Shown piece by piece: positions 17,967 to 27,708 of a stretch of DNA of 64,000 nt (positions are counted from its first letter, which is position 1; the number at the start of each line of letters is the position of its first letter). A model generated the notes under the pieces. That model worked only from the letters and a program-made list of their open reading frames with translations. It did not search any database and was not told the origin of the DNA. This stretch comes from Cognaticolwellia aestuarii (lineage in GTDB: Bacteria > Pseudomonadota > Gammaproteobacteria > Enterobacterales > Alteromonadaceae), in assembly GCF_002000025.1 (NCBI RefSeq), contig NZ_MUZV01000001.1, forward strand, positions 434,001-498,000, in the 5' to 3' direction. The translations under genes and the position numbers were made by a program.

Positions 17967-19202
17967 TTAGAAAAAGTACCTTGCTGCAAGTTGCCATTGT
18001 CGTTCAGTTAAATCAATTGCTTGTTCAGTGTACATACGCGAGGGGCGATGACTATCAAGCCAATTATATTCTAGCGATAAAAATACCGGCTTAGTCAGTC
18101 TATAAGTATAATTTAGTGTTGCTGATTTGCCGTATTCTTCATTATTATCACCAATAGTCAGATCATTATCAGTAACGGAAAACTCTTCTAAGCGAATCGT
18201 CAAACGGTGCTTTTTAATCCGCTTTGACAGTGCAATAAAAGCACTTTTATAGTCATTATTAACCACATCGGTGCGGAAAGGACTTTGCATCAAAGTATCG
18301 CCACTCAGAAATTGGCTACTAAGTTCAAATGCTGCCGGTAAACGCCAACTCAAACCAAAATGGTAGAAGCGGGTACGCCAACCATATTGACCATTTTCAA
18401 CCATATAAGGCGTTGCTTTATTATCGTAATAGCCAGCAGAAATCTGGCCTTTTTGATGAAACTTCACTTTGGTACGCAGATGAAATCCCCATTTATCATC
18501 TAACTCTAAAAAGGGGTCTGATTTGGCTGCTTGGCCATTAAGATCATAACCTGGCATACGCGCACGAAAATCAGGAATCGCTTTTGACTCTGTCCATAAA
18601 GTTTGGCGATTGCCGATAGTCCAGCCATGCCAAGATAATAAAGCACCTGCAGGATCGTTATTAATAAAAGCAGTTGCCGCTAACGTAATATCAAAAGCAT
18701 TATTGTTAAATTTACCTAGGCGAGTTAATGCCACTTCACCGCCAAGTAGACGTATCTCTTCGCCAAGCCAAGTATTAATCGCGGAAGAGTTTAAGGTATT
18801 TCGGCTTGCCCAAGCGTAAGCATTATTTTCTAAGGATATTTCAGGATAGAAAATCCCCATTTTAGTTTGCCAACGGTAGCCAGATTCATTCGGCAGTGTT
18901 CGATATTTCAAAAATGCTTCCGTTAAGCCAACGACACTGTCATTTTCATCACTATAGGCGTTAGCAACAACATGCGCACTGAGTCCTATATCCCATGTAA
19001 CAACAACTTCTCCACCCGCCTGTGCCAATGAAACATTCGCTCCATTATGGCTAGTGAACTTACCATACCCGCCATTAACATAACTCTTGAGCGTATCAGC
19101 TGATGTTGCACGTACATCGAGCACACCATGCAATTTATACTCAGCTGAATTTGCACTGCTGATCACCAGTATTAATAGGGTTAGTGTAAATATTTTTAAC
19201 AA
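17967..19202 (-). CDS. Outer-membrane beta-barrel (porin-like) protein
   Basis: 411 residues with a signal peptide ('FTLTLLILVISSANSA') and a body of alternating beta-strands. It ends in the outer-membrane C-terminal aromatic signature '...QLAARYFF'. There is a start motif 'YKLHGVLDVRATS' like porins of the OprO/P or phosphate-selective type, but no residue assigns a substrate. It is the third gene of an operon after the GGDEF/EAL gene, 9 bp away. It may be the channel or receptor of the system set up by the two upstream genes (inference). Confidence 0.75.
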   Translation of the reverse strand: MLKIFTLTLLILVISSANSAEYKLHGVLDVRATSADTLKSYVNGGYGKFTSHNGANVSLAQAGGEVVVTWDIGLSAHVVANAYSDENDSVVGLTEAFLKYRTLPNESGYRWQTKMGIFYPEISLENNAYAWASRNTLNSSAINTWLGEEIRLLGGEVALTRLGKFNNNAFDITLAATAFINNDPAGALLSWHGWTIGNRQTLWTESKAIPDFRARMPGYDLNGQAAKSDPFLELDDKWGFHLRTKVKFHQKGQISAGYYDNKATPYMVENGQYGWRTRFYHFGLSWRLPAAFELSSQFLSGDTLMQSPFRTDVVNNDYKSAFIALSKRIKKHRLTIRLEEFSVTDNDLTIGDNNEEYGKSATLNYTYRLTKPVFLSLEYNWLDSHRPSRMYTEQAIDLTERQWQLAARYFF

Positions 19203-19211
19203 AATATAATC

Positions 19212-21530
19212 CTATTCAAAGGCATAGACTTTTTTTTCCAATAACCAAGTAGTGAGTTCTTTGGCTGGCTTAGGTCGACTAATAAAGTAACCTTGAGCAA
19301 GTTCACATTTGTTTTTAGCTAACCAATTCAGTGCAAACTCGTCTTCAATACCTTCAGCCACAACACTCAACCCCATATTATGTGCGAGTTCAATAGTAGA
19401 ACGTACAATAATACGGTCATCTTCATCTTCGCACAGCCGCTGAACAAAAGACTTATCTATTTTAAGTTCATGAACTGGCAATTGCTTTAACTGCGCTAAC
19501 GATGAATAGCCGGTACCGTAATCATCAATAGAAATTCGCATGCCACGATCTTTAAATTGCTGTAAAATAGCAATGGCCGCTTCAGGGTCATCTACTACCG
19601 CACTTTCAGTAACTTCAAGCGTAACCTTATCAGCTGGCACCTGGTGTTTATCAACTGACTGACAAATAAACTCATAAAAGTCAGGTGATTTAAGGTTTTC
19701 AGCAGAAATATTGACTGCAACACTTATATTTAAACCTACTTCACACCAAGCTTTATATTGTTTTAACGAATTAATAAATACCCAATGCGTTAACGCATTA
19801 ATTTGCCCTGTTTGCTCAGCAATATGAATAAAATTATCTGGTGGCACCATACCGAGCGTTGGGTGTCTCCAACGTACTAATGCTTCAACATGAGTCACAA
19901 TACCTGTTGATAGGTCAAGCTTGGGCTGAAAATGTAGCTCCAATTGGTCATCAATAATGGCATCTTTTAAGTCATTAATCAGATTCAAACGCTCAACGCT
20001 ATTTACATCAAGCCCTTGATGGTAAACCTGTACTAATTGGCTCACTTTATGGCTATGGTGCAATGCCGTATCTGCCATCTGTAAAACAGACTTAGTATCG
20101 TGGCAATGCTCAGGCACTGAAGCAATACCTATCCGCACTTGTAGTTGCAGATTGATACCTTGGTATTCGCAATTGTCTTCTAAAACTTGATGGATGCGGC
20201 TGACCAAAAGCTCAGAGGAACTATGCTCATTAATTTCTGCAAGTAAAACGAATTCGTCTGCACCAATATGACAAAGTAACTGAAATTCATCTAGCGTACT
20301 TAGACGCAGGGCCGCGGCTTTAATTAGCCAATCACCAACATCATGCCCGAGTGTCTCATTAACATCTTTTAATCGGCTCAAATTCAAATGAAATACCGTA
20401 AAAGCTTGTTTGCGTTCAGCCAAGTTTTGCAATGCCGTCTTTAGCACACTTCGATTAGGTAAGTCTGTCAGTGGGTCGTGATTCGCTCGATGCGTTATGG
20501 CTTTTTCTCGTGAAAGAACTGCCGATTGCATCGCATTAAACTCGTTCGCCAGCTGTCCTAATTCACTGCTATCGTTAACATTTACCGTTTGATGATAATC
20601 ACCGCTTGCTACTATTTTTGCTTGCTTAACAAGTTGTTTAACAGGTTTGGTAATAGAGGCTGCAATAATATAGGCAACAGATAAGGAAAGTAATAACGTG
20701 ATAAATGTTAAAATTAAAAATTGCCACCACTGCTCTTGAAGTACGGCAACAATATCGGCACGTAAGCCGTACATGGCAAGCGCTAATTGCAGTTGCCCTG
20801 CTTCATCAACAAGGTGGCCAATAGCAATGTAATCATTCGGAGTTTCACCGTTAACCACTTGTTTAGTAAAATCTAATTGTGCTGTAGCATTTGAAGATGC
20901 TATCAAACGCCATTCATCACCAACTTTAATTGCAAAGTCAGTATGTAATTGTGTGATATCAAGAAAGTGCTGTGCCAATTCTTGGTTAATCTCAAAGCCA
21001 AAGGCTAGCCAACCGATAGTTTTTGCGCCGACATTCATTGGCGATAAACTAATTTGGTAAACAGAGTCGCCTAAAACATAGAGGTGAGATTGTTCTTGGC
21101 TTTCCAACCAGTGCGGAAAGCGAAAGGCTTGTTCGCGTTCGCTACCCTGCTTTACCTTTGACTCTCCCGCTTGGTTTTTACCAAGTACCAGTTGCGCTGT
21201 AACCATACCTTTGGCAGAAATAGCCATCGCAAGGTCGGCATCAATTCGTTTCCGATGGTTATTCATCGCTACTAACAAGCTACGTAATTCATCTTCAAAA
21301 ACTTGCTTGATACCATAGTCTTTAGCTGCTGTTTCAGCAAAAGCAGTTAAATAATCTCGCCGGCTATTAAACTGGGCATTAAAGATCGTTTTAGCTGTGC
21401 TAAGACGATTAGTAATCTCTTGTCTTTCTTGGCTTTTGTTACCTTCTACTATGGTCCACAATGCAATCGCTTGCACTAGCAGCAGCAGTAAGACAAAAAA
21501 CAAAAATATTTTAGTTTGTAAGCTCTTCAT
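19212..21530 (-). CDS. Membrane c-di-GMP phosphodiesterase with degenerate GGDEF and intact EAL
   Basis: 772 residues: an N-terminal membrane helix, a periplasmic Cache-like sensor, a second helix (about 270-290), HAMP, GGDEF and EAL. The GGDEF signature reads 'GADEF', so cyclase activity is doubtful. The EAL domain keeps 'VEALVRWRHP', 'VNISAEN', 'EVTES', 'IDDYGTGYSSL', 'LKIDKSFV' and 'VAEGIED', so c-di-GMP hydrolysis to pGpG is expected. The gene sits between a cupredoxin-like gene (14 bp upstream) and a porin-like gene, so the periplasmic domain may sense a state set by those proteins. Confidence 0.9.
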   Translation of the reverse strand: MKSLQTKIFLFFVLLLLLVQAIALWTIVEGNKSQERQEITNRLSTAKTIFNAQFNSRRDYLTAFAETAAKDYGIKQVFEDELRSLLVAMNNHRKRIDADLAMAISAKGMVTAQLVLGKNQAGESKVKQGSEREQAFRFPHWLESQEQSHLYVLGDSVYQISLSPMNVGAKTIGWLAFGFEINQELAQHFLDITQLHTDFAIKVGDEWRLIASSNATAQLDFTKQVVNGETPNDYIAIGHLVDEAGQLQLALAMYGLRADIVAVLQEQWWQFLILTFITLLLSLSVAYIIAASITKPVKQLVKQAKIVASGDYHQTVNVNDSSELGQLANEFNAMQSAVLSREKAITHRANHDPLTDLPNRSVLKTALQNLAERKQAFTVFHLNLSRLKDVNETLGHDVGDWLIKAAALRLSTLDEFQLLCHIGADEFVLLAEINEHSSSELLVSRIHQVLEDNCEYQGINLQLQVRIGIASVPEHCHDTKSVLQMADTALHHSHKVSQLVQVYHQGLDVNSVERLNLINDLKDAIIDDQLELHFQPKLDLSTGIVTHVEALVRWRHPTLGMVPPDNFIHIAEQTGQINALTHWVFINSLKQYKAWCEVGLNISVAVNISAENLKSPDFYEFICQSVDKHQVPADKVTLEVTESAVVDDPEAAIAILQQFKDRGMRISIDDYGTGYSSLAQLKQLPVHELKIDKSFVQRLCEDEDDRIIVRSTIELAHNMGLSVVAEGIEDEFALNWLAKNKCELAQGYFISRPKPAKELTTWLLEKKVYAFE

Positions 21531-21544
21531 TAAGAGACTGATCC

Positions 21545-22195
21545 CTAATAGTCAGATAAAAAATCAAAGTCTTCTTGGTTTTTTTGTTCTGATATTTTTA
21601 GTATTTTATTATCAATTTTTATCGTGACTTGTTTTTGCTCTGACAAATCTATTGACTGATATACACGGTTGTTAGTCGCATCAAGTTGTGGATGCCAAAC
21701 AATAAGTTGATATTTCCCTGCCGGCGGCATAGGTAAATCAAGCATACCATTTTCATTTGTTTTACCAAACAAAGGGGTATCTACAATCAGTAAATAACCA
21801 CTCATCCAATCATGAATATTACATCCCATAGCAACTTCACCAGTTTGCTGAAAGTCGCGTTTAATTTGTGATTCACCGGCATTAATTTTGAAGGAAAACT
21901 TATTATCGCCAATAGGAGAGTATATATGATGTGTTATATCATCTTTATTTTTAAAAATTACCTTATTTCCAAGCTGCATCACGCTAATATAAGGTGTAAA
22001 AGAGCGGTCAAACTGGCCAACTTCGACAATTTGTTCATTAAAAGGTAATGAAATATCATCTTCTGGCTGTAGATAAACCACCATATCAGGTAAGGCTTTA
22101 TTAGCATTATCAACAACGTTGATATTTATATTTTCGGCAATTGCATAATAAGGTAAGCAACATAAAATTAAAATATTTAGAGAGAGAGAGCGCAA
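21545..22195 (-). CDS. Periplasmic cupredoxin-like protein ('methylamine utilization' type)
   Basis: 216 residues. A signal peptide ('ILILCCLPYYAIA') is followed by a beta-sandwich with the cupredoxin-like metal motif: 'HHIYSP' with a His pair near residue 90, then 'MGCNIHDWMSGYL' around residue 124, which supplies Cys, His and Met ligands. A C-terminal Ig-like region contains 'PPAGKYQLIVWHP'. It starts with TTG at 22195, supported by GGGGA six bases upstream. A (CT)6 tract lies just after the start codon. It heads an operon with the c-di-GMP and porin-like genes. A copper-binding role is inferred from the motif. Confidence 0.8.
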   Translation of the reverse strand: MRSLSLNILILCCLPYYAIAENININVVDNANKALPDMVVYLQPEDDISLPFNEQIVEVGQFDRSFTPYISVMQLGNKVIFKNKDDITHHIYSPIGDNKFSFKINAGESQIKRDFQQTGEVAMGCNIHDWMSGYLLIVDTPLFGKTNENGMLDLPMPPAGKYQLIVWHPQLDATNNRVYQSIDLSEQKQVTIKIDNKILKISEQKNQEDFDFLSDY

Positions 22196-22325
22196 TTGTC
22201 ATCCCCTGATTAGCGGTTAGTGACTAACAAAGACCTTGTAAATAGATAAATAGTTTCAAGCTATAATTGCTGGTTACGAGCAAAAGCATTTACTTTCAGC
22301 ATCGTAACCAACATATAGCGCAATA

Positions 22326-23270
22326 TTACGCTATTTTTAGATAATTTTTAACAATTTCTGCACCGGTATCGGCTTGGATCGGTTTAAAAATAAAGCCTGA
22401 TATCCCTTGGCTTTGACAACTTTTAATCAGTGCTTGATCGGTAACTGACGACAACATGACAACAGGTACTTTACTGCCATTAGCACGAATGCTTGCTAAC
22501 GCTTGGTCACCGTTCATTTCACCCATAACAACATCCATGATCATAAAATCAGGCTGCTCTTGTTGCACCATAGTTACAGCCGTTGAACCATCATCAGCTT
22601 CAACAACATTATTGTAGCCCAGTTGTGCTAAATAACGTCTTAAAGCCTTACGGATCATAGCACTATCATCGACCAGCAAAATTTTACTGTCGACAGGTAA
22701 TTGTTTGGTATGCGGATTAGCAATGCCAGAGCTTGCTTCACGCTTAATACCTACTGATTGATATTCTACATGGCGAATTAATAAATTAAAGTAATAACGC
22801 CCAACCCCTTCAATCGTGATAGGAACTGTAATGACTTCTTTCACACCGACTAAATATTTATCCATGTCATTAACATCATGAACAAAGTATGGGCTTGAGA
22901 ATTTATAATCTAAACTGTAGCGACCATGTAAATCAGTTGAACGACCAACAATCGTATTACCCCATTCTGCCAAAGCATTACTTAATTCGTCATTAATTTC
23001 GGTGAACTGATATTTTTCTTCAAACATATTTTCACAGACAGAGTTACCAATAGCGATTGCCGTTTCTGGGTAGTGGTGCATCATAATGACACCATCTAAA
23101 CCACCGGTAACTTCAGAGCATACCGCGTAACCTTTAAAGCGAAAATCATCAACATTATCAACAAAAGCTTCGCCAGCCTCACCAACTAGGTTGGTCATCG
23201 CTTTTAAACTCGCAAGTGACTCATTAATAAATGGGTATAAAATAACTTTATATAAAGCTTCTACTGACAT
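22326..23270 (-). CDS. CheX phosphatase-receiver fusion protein
   Basis: 314 residues. The N-terminal half matches the CheX/CheC-type phosphatase family, with the catalytic pattern E102-x-x-N105-xxx-G109 ('EWGNTIVG'). The C-terminal half (from about residue 194) is a CheY-like receiver with D201/D202, phospho-acceptor D246, S274/S275 and K296. No output domain follows. CheX removes phosphate from CheY-type receivers, so the protein may dephosphorylate partners and be gated by its own receiver. It has no chemotaxis neighbours here. Confidence 0.85.
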   Translation of the reverse strand: MSVEALYKVILYPFINESLASLKAMTNLVGEAGEAFVDNVDDFRFKGYAVCSEVTGGLDGVIMMHHYPETAIAIGNSVCENMFEEKYQFTEINDELSNALAEWGNTIVGRSTDLHGRYSLDYKFSSPYFVHDVNDMDKYLVGVKEVITVPITIEGVGRYYFNLLIRHVEYQSVGIKREASSGIANPHTKQLPVDSKILLVDDSAMIRKALRRYLAQLGYNNVVEADDGSTAVTMVQQEQPDFMIMDVVMGEMNGDQALASIRANGSKVPVVMLSSVTDQALIKSCQSQGISGFIFKPIQADTGAEIVKNYLKIA

Positions 23271-23461
23271 GGAAATTCCTCGTTTATAATTATTTTTATA
23301 TCGACTCTATTTATACTTATAATACTGTAAGTTGCCGTTCTACATCTTGAAGCATCATAGCTATAGTACAATACTAAGCCCAAACAAGAATTACAAATTT
23401 AGCTCAAATTATCGGCAAACTTATATTTTTTACCCGTCGTATTGACGAAAAATGCGACAAA

Positions 23462-23953
23462 CTACAACAATAAATGCTGGTCAATTGGAAAGAACTCATC
23501 AGCCGCATTAATTAACGCCTGAGCAGTTAGGGCTGCCACGCCATAAACATGGGTTTTAACCCCATCACGCGACATGACTTTTCTCAGCAATAAATCAAAA
23601 TCGCCATCGCCAGATAATAAAATAACAATATCAACTTCAGGCGCGGCTTCCATAACATCAACAGCAATACCGACATCCCAATCGCCTTTTGCTGAGCCAT
23701 CGCGGCGTTGTATAAAAGGCTTGAGTTTTACGTTAAAACCTATGTGTTTTAGCGCTTTTTGAAATTTATGTTGTTGATCGTCACTACGCTGTATTGCATA
23801 AGCATTAGCCAAAACAATATCACCTTGTTGGCTGATTTGTTGCCAAAAATTGCGATAGTTAAATTGCTGTTGAAAAGTATCTCTTGTGGTGTAGTAAATA
23901 TTCTGAATATCTACAAATATGGCAATTTTAGGTCGTAGTTCACTTGCTTGCAT
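23462..23953 (-). CDS. NYN-domain (LabA/DUF88-like) putative nuclease
   Basis: 163 residues from the ATG at 23953, which has AGGA six bases upstream; an ORF start 15 codons earlier lacks an SD. The PIN-like NYN fold is shown by acidic residues in 'IFVDIQN', 'KGDWDVGIAVD' and 'LLSGDGDFDLLL'. It ends in 'AADEFFPID', as in LabA-type proteins. The family is thought to act on RNA, but the substrate is unknown. It stands alone between a CheX fusion gene and plsB. Confidence 0.85.
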   Translation of the reverse strand: MQASELRPKIAIFVDIQNIYYTTRDTFQQQFNYRNFWQQISQQGDIVLANAYAIQRSDDQQHKFQKALKHIGFNVKLKPFIQRRDGSAKGDWDVGIAVDVMEAAPEVDIVILLSGDGDFDLLLRKVMSRDGVKTHVYGVAALTAQALINAADEFFPIDQHLLL

Positions 23954-24328
23954 AAAAATCCTTTTGATTAACAGAAACCATAGTGTATTTATAGCCATGA
24001 CAGTTGAAGATGCAGAATTTCAGCTTGAAGTATCATAACAATATAGTCAAACAATTTGGCTGTGCATGCTGTATTTTTCATGCTGCATGGACTTTAGTCA
24101 CATTAAATAGCGCAAGCAAAGTTAGTGATAAAAATAAGCGCTAAATCTCAGAGATAATGATATCAAAGTGATTATCTACTACTGAACGAAAAGAAACTCA
24201 TTACAATGGCTATGATAACGTCACCGACAAAACCTGCATTTTGCGAAGGGATTAATTCAATGTGCATAAGAGACAAGTTTTAAGCTAAGTGTTATAATAA
24301 CCGGTCAAATAAAGTTGAGAAAAACAAG
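23954..24328. other. Upstream region of plsB
   Basis: No gene is visible. Short direct repeats of CATGCTG lie near 24066-24088. The plsB promoter lies at the right end (listed separately). Confidence 0.5.
24270..24298 (+). promoter_or_regulatory. Probable sigma-70 promoter of plsB
   Basis: GAGACA (24270-24275), a 17-base spacer, and a perfect TATAAT (24293-24298), about 30 bases before the plsB ATG. The -35 matches at four of six positions. Confidence 0.5.
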
Positions 24329-26770
24329 ATGTTAGCTATTCGTAAATTATTTTATTTATTACTGCGCTTACCAATAATGTTATTAGTGCGTTGCAAAGTT
24401 GTTGCCGACAAAATAATTAATGCCAAACAACTCACGGCTGAGCAGCCAGTATTTTATGTTTTGCGTCACCAGTCAGCCAGTGATGTTCTATCATTACGTA
24501 CCGCCTGCAAAAAGGCTGATCTACCTGATCCCTTATCAGAGGTTAATGTTGATGGGCAAACCTTATCTCGCCTGCTGTTTTTAGAAAAGCCAACGGCATT
24601 ATTTCATTGGCGCAAACCGCAAAAAACCACCGCGATAGCACAAGGCTTTGAGTTACTTAATGCCCATGCAAAAAATGAAAAACTTGATGCTCAACTTATC
24701 CCTGCCAATGTCATTTGGGGCCGTACACCAACAAAAGAAAAAAATAATACCAATGTTGGCGCTCTATTAACGGATCAAGAGTCTCCAACTTGGTTACGCA
24801 AATTTTTTATCGTCTTATTTTTAGGCCGCCACACTATGGTGCGCTTTAGTGAAGCTATTTCATTTCGCCATATGGCTGATAAACATGGTAGCGACGAAGC
24901 CAGTGCCAAAAAATTAATGCGTATTGCCCGCTTTCATTTTCACCGTCAAATTATAGCGGCGACAGGGCCAAGACTGATGCATCGCCAACAAATGTTCGAT
25001 CATTTAATGGTTAACCCGGCGATTAAACGCCTGATCAGTGAAGAAGCCAAAAGTAAAAACCTCAGTGAAACAGAAATCAAAAAGCAAGCATTAGCAATAA
25101 TGGATGAAATTGCTGGTGACTATCGTGATGTTACCGTGCGTTTTGGCGAGCGCATCTTAGGCTGGTTGTGGAATCGGCTTTATAACGGCATTGAAGTTCA
25201 TCAAGCAGAACGTTTAAGAAATCTGGCTCAAGAAGGGCACGAAATAATTTATGTACCTTGTCATCGCAGCCATATGGATTATTTATTACTGACCTATGTT
25301 ATTTTTCAGCAAGGCTTAGTAACTCCACGTATTGCCGCAGGTATTAATTTAAACTTTTGGCCTGCTGGCCCGATTTTTAGAAAAGCGGGGGCATTTTTTA
25401 TTCGTCGTAGTTTTAAAGGTAATCGCCTGTATTCCACTATTTTTCGTGAATATTTAGGCTTACTCTTCGAGCGTGGCTACAGTGTAAAATACTACTCTGA
25501 AGGTGGTCGTAGCAGAACCGGCAGATTACTTTCACCGAAAACAGGTATGCTCGCGATGACTATCCAAAGTTTATTGCGCGGCATTGACCGACCATTAACT
25601 TTAGTGCCTGTTTACCTTGGCTATGAACACGTCATGGAAGTCGGCACATATCACAAAGAATTAAGTGGCAGTCAAAAGAAAGGTGAGTCCATATTTGGCG
25701 TTATTAAAGCCATACGCAACTTACGAAATTACGGTAAGGGCTACGTCAACTTTGGCGAGCCAATTAATATTAATCAATTTTTAACCCAGCAAGTACCCGA
25801 TTGGAAGCAGGATATAGATCCGATAGATCCTCAAAAACCAAAATGGTTAACGCCTAGCGTTAATGTCTTGGCGCAGCAAGTCATGACCTCAATCAATCAA
25901 TGTGCAGCATTAAATGGTGTCGCATTAGTATCACTGATCCTACATGCAACAGAGAACAAAGCCTTAACCAAAGCAGAGTTAATTAGCCAACTTGATTTCT
26001 TCTTGGACATGCAAAGAGCAGCACCATACCATAGCGAATTAACCATCCCGACTGAAACTGGCGCAGAGTTATTAGCGCACGTAATATTGCTCAATAAAGT
26101 GACCATCAATCAAGACAGTTTTGGTGAAATAATTTCGTTAACCGACAGCGCAATATTAGAATTACGTTACTATCGCAATAATATTCTCCACACCTTTATA
26201 TTACCGTCATTGGTGTGTCGCTTATTAGAGCGAAACGCAAAAATTAGTCAGGATGACTTACTTAGCCAAATTCAACGTTTAGTGCAGCTACTTAAAACTG
26301 ACTTGTTTTTATGGCAATCGGCTGAAGATGTTGAGCTACAAGTCAACGCTGTTTGTCAGTTCTTAACTGAACAGAATATTGCTAAACAAAGCAAAGCCGG
26401 CTTTTGGTCACTGAGCCCAGATGATGAAACACGTGCGAAAGTTCGCTTAATTGCAGAGTGCGTGAACGAAACCATGCAACGCTTTGCCATTATCACTTCA
26501 TTACTTAGCCAATTGGCGCCTATTAAGAAATCAGAGTTCGATGAAAAAGTGGTTGCCATAGCCCAACGTCTATCGGTACTCAATAATATCAATGCTCCTG
26601 AGTTTATTGATAAAAAAGCGCAATCAACTTTAATCCTAGCCATGAAAGATCAGGGTTATATTGCTTTAGATGATAACGATAAATTAGTCGACAGCAGTAC
26701 TCTAGGTCTATTGAAAAGCTCAGTTAGTAATTTAGTCGATATTGAAGTATTACAAAGTATTATTCGTTAG
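24329..26770 (+). CDS. plsB: Glycerol-3-phosphate 1-O-acyltransferase
   Basis: Membrane enzyme that acylates sn-glycerol-3-phosphate at position 1, starting phospholipid synthesis. The acyltransferase motif I, H312-RSHM-D317, is intact. Motif III 'YSEGGRSRTGRLLSPK' and motif IV 'LVPVYLGYEHVME' are present. Its 813 aa and N-terminal hydrophobic stretch are normal for PlsB. It is monocistronic and faces ubiA, with a shared palindromic terminator between them. Confidence 0.97.
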   Translation: MLAIRKLFYLLLRLPIMLLVRCKVVADKIINAKQLTAEQPVFYVLRHQSASDVLSLRTACKKADLPDPLSEVNVDGQTLSRLLFLEKPTALFHWRKPQKTTAIAQGFELLNAHAKNEKLDAQLIPANVIWGRTPTKEKNNTNVGALLTDQESPTWLRKFFIVLFLGRHTMVRFSEAISFRHMADKHGSDEASAKKLMRIARFHFHRQIIAATGPRLMHRQQMFDHLMVNPAIKRLISEEAKSKNLSETEIKKQALAIMDEIAGDYRDVTVRFGERILGWLWNRLYNGIEVHQAERLRNLAQEGHEIIYVPCHRSHMDYLLLTYVIFQQGLVTPRIAAGINLNFWPAGPIFRKAGAFFIRRSFKGNRLYSTIFREYLGLLFERGYSVKYYSEGGRSRTGRLLSPKTGMLAMTIQSLLRGIDRPLTLVPVYLGYEHVMEVGTYHKELSGSQKKGESIFGVIKAIRNLRNYGKGYVNFGEPININQFLTQQVPDWKQDIDPIDPQKPKWLTPSVNVLAQQVMTSINQCAALNGVALVSLILHATENKALTKAELISQLDFFLDMQRAAPYHSELTIPTETGAELLAHVILLNKVTINQDSFGEIISLTDSAILELRYYRNNILHTFILPSLVCRLLERNAKISQDDLLSQIQRLVQLLKTDLFLWQSAEDVELQVNAVCQFLTEQNIAKQSKAGFWSLSPDDETRAKVRLIAECVNETMQRFAIITSLLSQLAPIKKSEFDEKVVAIAQRLSVLNNINAPEFIDKKAQSTLILAMKDQGYIALDDNDKLVDSSTLGLLKSSVSNLVDIEVLQSIIR

Positions 26771-26784
26771 TAGTTCACTAAAAT

Positions 26785-26819
26785 AAGTATTTGCTGCTTG
26801 TGATCAGCAGCAAATACTT
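26785..26819. terminator. Bidirectional hairpin between plsB and ubiA
   Basis: A perfect 14-bp stem (26785-26798 / 26806-26819) with a 7-base loop. For the minus strand it is followed by ATTTTAG; for the plus strand the U-tract is poor. It lies between convergent genes, as expected for a shared terminator. Confidence 0.7.
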
Positions 26820-26835
26820 CGCTAATGTTGATAAC

Positions 26836-27696
26836 TTATAAGTATTCTACGGTAACACCAACAAAAATAACTAAGCCAACATAATGGTTATTCAAAAAGG
26901 CTTTAAAACAACGATCACGGTCACGACCAGCAATTAACATTTGTTGATAACAGAAAAAACCCGCGGCAATAATCAACGAAAGTTGGTATGGCCAACCAAA
27001 AGCTAACATATCACCAACAGTAAATAACAAAGCTAAAGTCATTAACTGCAAAAATAGAACAATGCGTTTATCACTGTCACCAAAAATAATCGCGGTCGAC
27101 TTAACACCTATTCTTAAATCATCGTCACGATCAACCATGGCATACATAGTATCGTAAGCAATAGTCCATAACACGTTGGCACTAAATAACAGCCAAGCCA
27201 CAACCGGTATTTGTCCCTGCTCTTGAGCAAAAGCCATGATCATACCCCAGCTAAACGCAGCACCAAGTACCACCTGTGGAAAATGGGTAATACGTTTCAT
27301 AAACGGATAGCTCGCAGCTAATAACACTGCGACAAAAGATAATGCAATAGTGTAATTACTTAAGGTCAGCACTAAAGCAAAAGCCAAAAGAATAAAGCTA
27401 GCAAATAACTGTAAAGCTTCACTACTAGATAGCGCTCCAGTTACTAAAGGACGATTTTGCGTACGCTTGACTGCACCATCAATTTTTCGATCGGCATAGT
27501 CATTAATAATACAGCCAGCACTGCGCATAAAGAAAACACCTAAGCTAAACACCAACAGCATATGTAGTGAAGGCCAGCCATCAGAAGCTATCCATAATGC
27601 CCAGTAGGTCGGCCATAACAACAAATAGGTGCCAATAGGTTTATCCATGCGGGTAATTTGCTTAATCGCCGTTAGCTTTTTCGTTAACTCACTCAA
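26836..27696 (-). CDS. ubiA: 4-hydroxybenzoate octaprenyltransferase
   Basis: Integral membrane prenyltransferase of ubiquinone synthesis. Two Asp-rich motifs bind the Mg-prenyl diphosphate: 'NDYADRKIDGAVKRTQNRP' and 'YDTMYAMVDRDDDLRIG'. Eight to nine hydrophobic helices are visible and 286 aa is normal. It lies 12 bp after ubiC and forms the usual ubiCA operon. Confidence 0.96.
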   Translation of the reverse strand: MSELTKKLTAIKQITRMDKPIGTYLLLWPTYWALWIASDGWPSLHMLLVFSLGVFFMRSAGCIINDYADRKIDGAVKRTQNRPLVTGALSSSEALQLFASFILLAFALVLTLSNYTIALSFVAVLLAASYPFMKRITHFPQVVLGAAFSWGMIMAFAQEQGQIPVVAWLLFSANVLWTIAYDTMYAMVDRDDDLRIGVKSTAIIFGDSDKRIVLFLQLMTLALLFTVGDMLAFGWPYQLSLIIAAGFFCYQQMLIAGRDRDRCFKAFLNNHYVGLVIFVGVTVEYL

Positions 27697-27708
27697 GATA
27701 ATGCCCTT

